In this document: piece after piece, positions 62,721 to 64,000 of the stretch
Layout: every line of letters starts with the position of its first letter
How positions within the stretch are numbered: the stretch's first letter is position 1
Origin: Mediterraneibacter glycyrrhizinilyticus
Lineage (GTDB): Bacteria; Bacillota; Clostridia; Lachnospirales; Lachnospiraceae
Assembly: GCF_015560805.1 (NCBI RefSeq)
Contig: NZ_JADMSO010000008.1
Span: forward strand, 62,001 to 126,000
Direction of reading: 5' to 3'
Length of the DNA stretch: 64,000 bases
Notes under the pieces: model-generated
The model's input: the letters and a program-made list of their open reading frames with translations, nothing else
The model's database searches: none
What the model was told of the DNA's origin: nothing
Translations under genes and position numbers: made by a program

Positions 62721-63572
62721 ATGAGAACAATCAAGAAAATAATCAAAAAAACGATCGGTGTTTTGTTTTTGGTACTCCTGATCATTGGCGGTGTGATCGG
62801 ATATAAAGGATACGAGCGATATAAAGAGGTGCTGGAGAAAGTACCGCTGCAGGAAAAAATAGCGGAGATCCGGCAGAAGCCCTCTTATACGGAAATAGAA
62901 GATCTGCCGCAGATTTATCTCGATGCGGTCGTGGCTGTGGAAGACAAAAGGTTTTACCATCATCCGGGCATCGATCCGATTTCTATCGCGCGGGCGGTCC
63001 GGAATGATATTCGGGCGCGTGCGCTGATCGAAGGCGGGAGTACGATCACACAGCAGCTGGCAAAGAATCTGTACTTTGGGCAGGAACAAAGTCTGAACCG
63101 GAAAGTAGCTGAGGGGATGCTGGCTTTTAAGCTGGAATGGAATTATACAAAAGAAGAGATTCTGGAATTATATGTGAACAGCATTTATTTCGGAGACGGG
63201 TATTACTGTGTGGAGGAAGCAAGCTACGGTTATTTCGGAAAACCGCCGTCGGAAATGACCGCTTACGAGAGCACGATGCTCGCAGGAATCCCGAACGCAC
63301 CGTCCGCCTATGCGCCGACGGTCAGTATGGAATTGGCGGAGGAACGGCAGAAAAAAGTATTGGAGAGCATGGTAAGAGAAAAATATCTGACAGAGGAAGA
63401 GGCTTTGGAGATTCAAAACTCCAAGGTCTCTTTTTGTATAGACGACGAGCCAAAGTCCGGGCTTGCCCGAGACCTTGGCGACTGCTTACAATCCCGGAAT
63501 GTGCCTTTTGGCACTTCCGGTGTTTATACCTTTTTAATGGCAGTACAAGATGGCTTAATACCGATTTTATAA
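62721..63572 (+). CDS. Monofunctional peptidoglycan glycosyltransferase (GT51) with an abnormal C-terminus
   Basis: Polymerises lipid II into glycan strands. The 283 residues have a short cytoplasmic tail, one membrane helix (about 10-28), and a complete GT51 domain: the catalytic Glu74 in VAVEDKRFYHHPGI, GGSTITQQLAKNLY, RKVAEGMLAFKLEW, and ELYVNSIYFGDGYY. No transpeptidase domain is present. From about residue 227 the frame runs through a terminator-like hairpin (63399-63435), and from about residue 238 through the 89 bp repeat, so the final about 46 residues are probably not native. The original stop likely lay at the T-run. Function of the GT51 domain should be kept. The ATG at 62721 follows AGGGAG. 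Confidence 0.85.
   Translation: MRTIKKIIKKTIGVLFLVLLIIGGVIGYKGYERYKEVLEKVPLQEKIAEIRQKPSYTEIEDLPQIYLDAVVAVEDKRFYHHPGIDPISIARAVRNDIRARALIEGGSTITQQLAKNLYFGQEQSLNRKVAEGMLAFKLEWNYTKEEILELYVNSIYFGDGYYCVEEASYGYFGKPPSEMTAYESTMLAGIPNAPSAYAPTVSMELAEERQKKVLESMVREKYLTEEEALEIQNSKVSFCIDDEPKSGLARDLGDCLQSRNVPFGTSGVYTFLMAVQDGLIPIL
63399..63435 (+). terminator. Terminator-like hairpin inside the 3' end of the GT51 frame
   Basis: A 12 bp stem (63399-63410 with 63419-63430, two G-U pairs) with an 8 base loop, followed by TTTTT (63431-63435). It lies upstream of the present stop codon. Confidence 0.65.
63434..63522 (+). repeat. 89 bp two-hairpin element, copy B
   Basis: 86 of 89 bases match copy A (33075-33163, opposite strand). 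As there, it starts TTGTATAG at the end of a terminator T-run. It contributes codons to the GT51 frame and ends next to the promoter of the following gene. Confidence 0.9.
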
Positions 63573-63587
63573 GAGATTCATTATAAT
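63533..63587 (+). promoter_or_regulatory. Activator-type promoter of the TPR-like gene
   Basis: TTTAAT (63533-63538) and CTTAAT (63554-63559) precede TATAAT (63582-63587). The region 63531-63589 matches 63942-64000 at 47 of 59 positions. A further half-site expected at about 63522 is degenerate, where the 89 bp element ends. Confidence 0.65.
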
Positions 63588-63614
63588 AAGGCTGTAAGTA
63601 AGGAGGGAACAACA

Positions 63615-63917
63615 ATGAGTGAGCGATTGGAAGATAAATGCAGGGAATTAATTGAAAAAAAGGAATATGAGACATGTGAGAAAGAGATCGCAGACGCGAT
63701 GGTCACAATGCCGCATTCGGCAGTCCCTCACAATCTGATGGGGATTCTTCTGGAAAAAGAGCACAATCACATTCTGGCGATGAAACATTTCCGGGCGGCA
63801 TACGGTCTGGATCCGGCGTATGTTCCGGCAAGATACAATATGGATCAGTTCGGCACGATCCGGCTTCGGGAGGGAAAACTCCGGTATGCATACAGCGAGG
63901 CGGACTGCCGTATATAA
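63615..63917 (+). CDS. Small TPR-like protein
   Basis: A soluble, helical 100-residue protein with two tetratricopeptide-like units (about residues 5-35 and 38-75; the second contains NLMGILLEKEHNHILAMKHF and LDPAYVPARYNM). No signal or membrane segment. The SD AGGAGG is 8 bases upstream of the ATG. It probably mediates a protein contact; the partner is unknown. Both it and the next gene (outside the window) have nearly the same promoter region. Confidence 0.75.
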   Translation: MSERLEDKCRELIEKKEYETCEKEIADAMVTMPHSAVPHNLMGILLEKEHNHILAMKHFRAAYGLDPAYVPARYNMDQFGTIRLREGKLRYAYSEADCRI

Positions 63918-63932
63918 CGCTCCGTGTGAAAT

Positions 63933-63998
63933 CTTAATGGGTTTTTAATAAAAGCGCAGGATGACTTAACACCGATTTTATAGAAGATTTCTTATAAT
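63933..63998 (+). promoter_or_regulatory. Activator-type promoter for a gene beyond the window
   Basis: CTTAAT (63933-63938), TTTAAT (63944-63949) and CTTAAC (63965-63970) precede TATAAT (63993-63998). The first two are 11 bases apart. The downstream gene is not visible. Confidence 0.6.
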
Positions 63999-64000
63999 AA

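Noticed and set aside
63434-63522. tRNA or tRNA-like gene in the 89 bp element
   Set aside because: It has only two hairpins plus a short closing pair, no T-loop sequence and no CCA-type end.
1-64000. CRISPR arrays, tRNAs, rRNAs, prophage or transposase genes
   Set aside because: I found no regularly spaced repeats, cloverleaf patterns or matching coding sequences in the window.

Overview
The window looks like chromosomal core sequence from an anaerobic, spore-forming member of the Clostridia, most likely the family Lachnospiraceae. The evidence is a complete Rnf ion-pumping complex, a Na+-translocating decarboxylase operon, spore genes (GerW/YtfJ, YlbJ, an alpha/beta-type small acid-soluble spore protein), a HisZ-type short HisG, and gene neighbourhoods shared with other Firmicutes (rsmD-coaD-ylbJ, asp23-fakA-recG, cmk-ispH-rpsA). 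I cannot name the genus. Almost all genes lie on the + strand; only rpmB, a tetR gene and ylbJ lie on the - strand. I saw no tRNA, rRNA, CRISPR array, transposase or prophage gene.

Layout. 1-4.8 kb: end of scpA, scpB, a D-Ala-D-Ala carboxypeptidase, and a 2-isopropylmalate synthase with an AraC-type DNA-binding domain fused to its C-terminus. 4.9-5.2 kb: a roughly 280 bp gene-free element that can fold into a three-armed cruciform. 5.3-10.5 kb: a decarboxylase/transcarboxylase operon with two different carboxyltransferases, one biotin carrier, an OadG-like lipoprotein and the beta Na+ pump. 10.6-17.3 kb: aminopeptidase P, an RpiR regulator, an HI0933-type flavoprotein, cmk, ispH and ribosomal protein S1. 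17.5-22.5 kb: rnfCDGEAB. 22.6-32.8 kb: NusG-II and Gx-transporter proteins, ruvAB, zapA, a U32 protein, a SEDS polymerase/class B PBP pair with overlapping genes, and ytfI/gerW. 33-39 kb: rpmB, then a TetR-controlled MMPL exporter with a large secreted heptad-repeat partner. 39-46.5 kb: asp23, fakA, recG, a SASP gene, rsmD, coaD, a coiled-coil protein and ylbJ. 46.7-56.3 kb: PepD, an M23 peptidase, several RNA-modification enzymes, YgiQ, an SDR and RecU. 56.3-61.6 kb: a partial his operon (hisZ, G, D, B and a HisA/F-like-HisIE fusion). 61.7-64 kb: small membrane proteins, a GT51 glycosyltransferase and a TPR-like protein with unusual shared promoter architecture.

How the parts fit. The Rnf complex and the biotin-dependent decarboxylase both couple metabolism to ion gradients. 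Much of the rest is housekeeping. The least ordinary regions are: (i) the cruciform at 4893-5173; (ii) an 89 bp two-hairpin element present twice (33075-33163 and 63434-63522, 86 of 89 bases identical, opposite orientation), each copy directly behind a terminator-like hairpin and T-run, one of which appears to have extended the GT51 gene; (iii) the last 1.4 kb, where three successive promoters carry TTAA-type direct repeats at the same distance from the -10 box, suggesting a local regulon under one activator; (iv) the LeuA-AraC fusion and the HisA/F-HisIE fusion.
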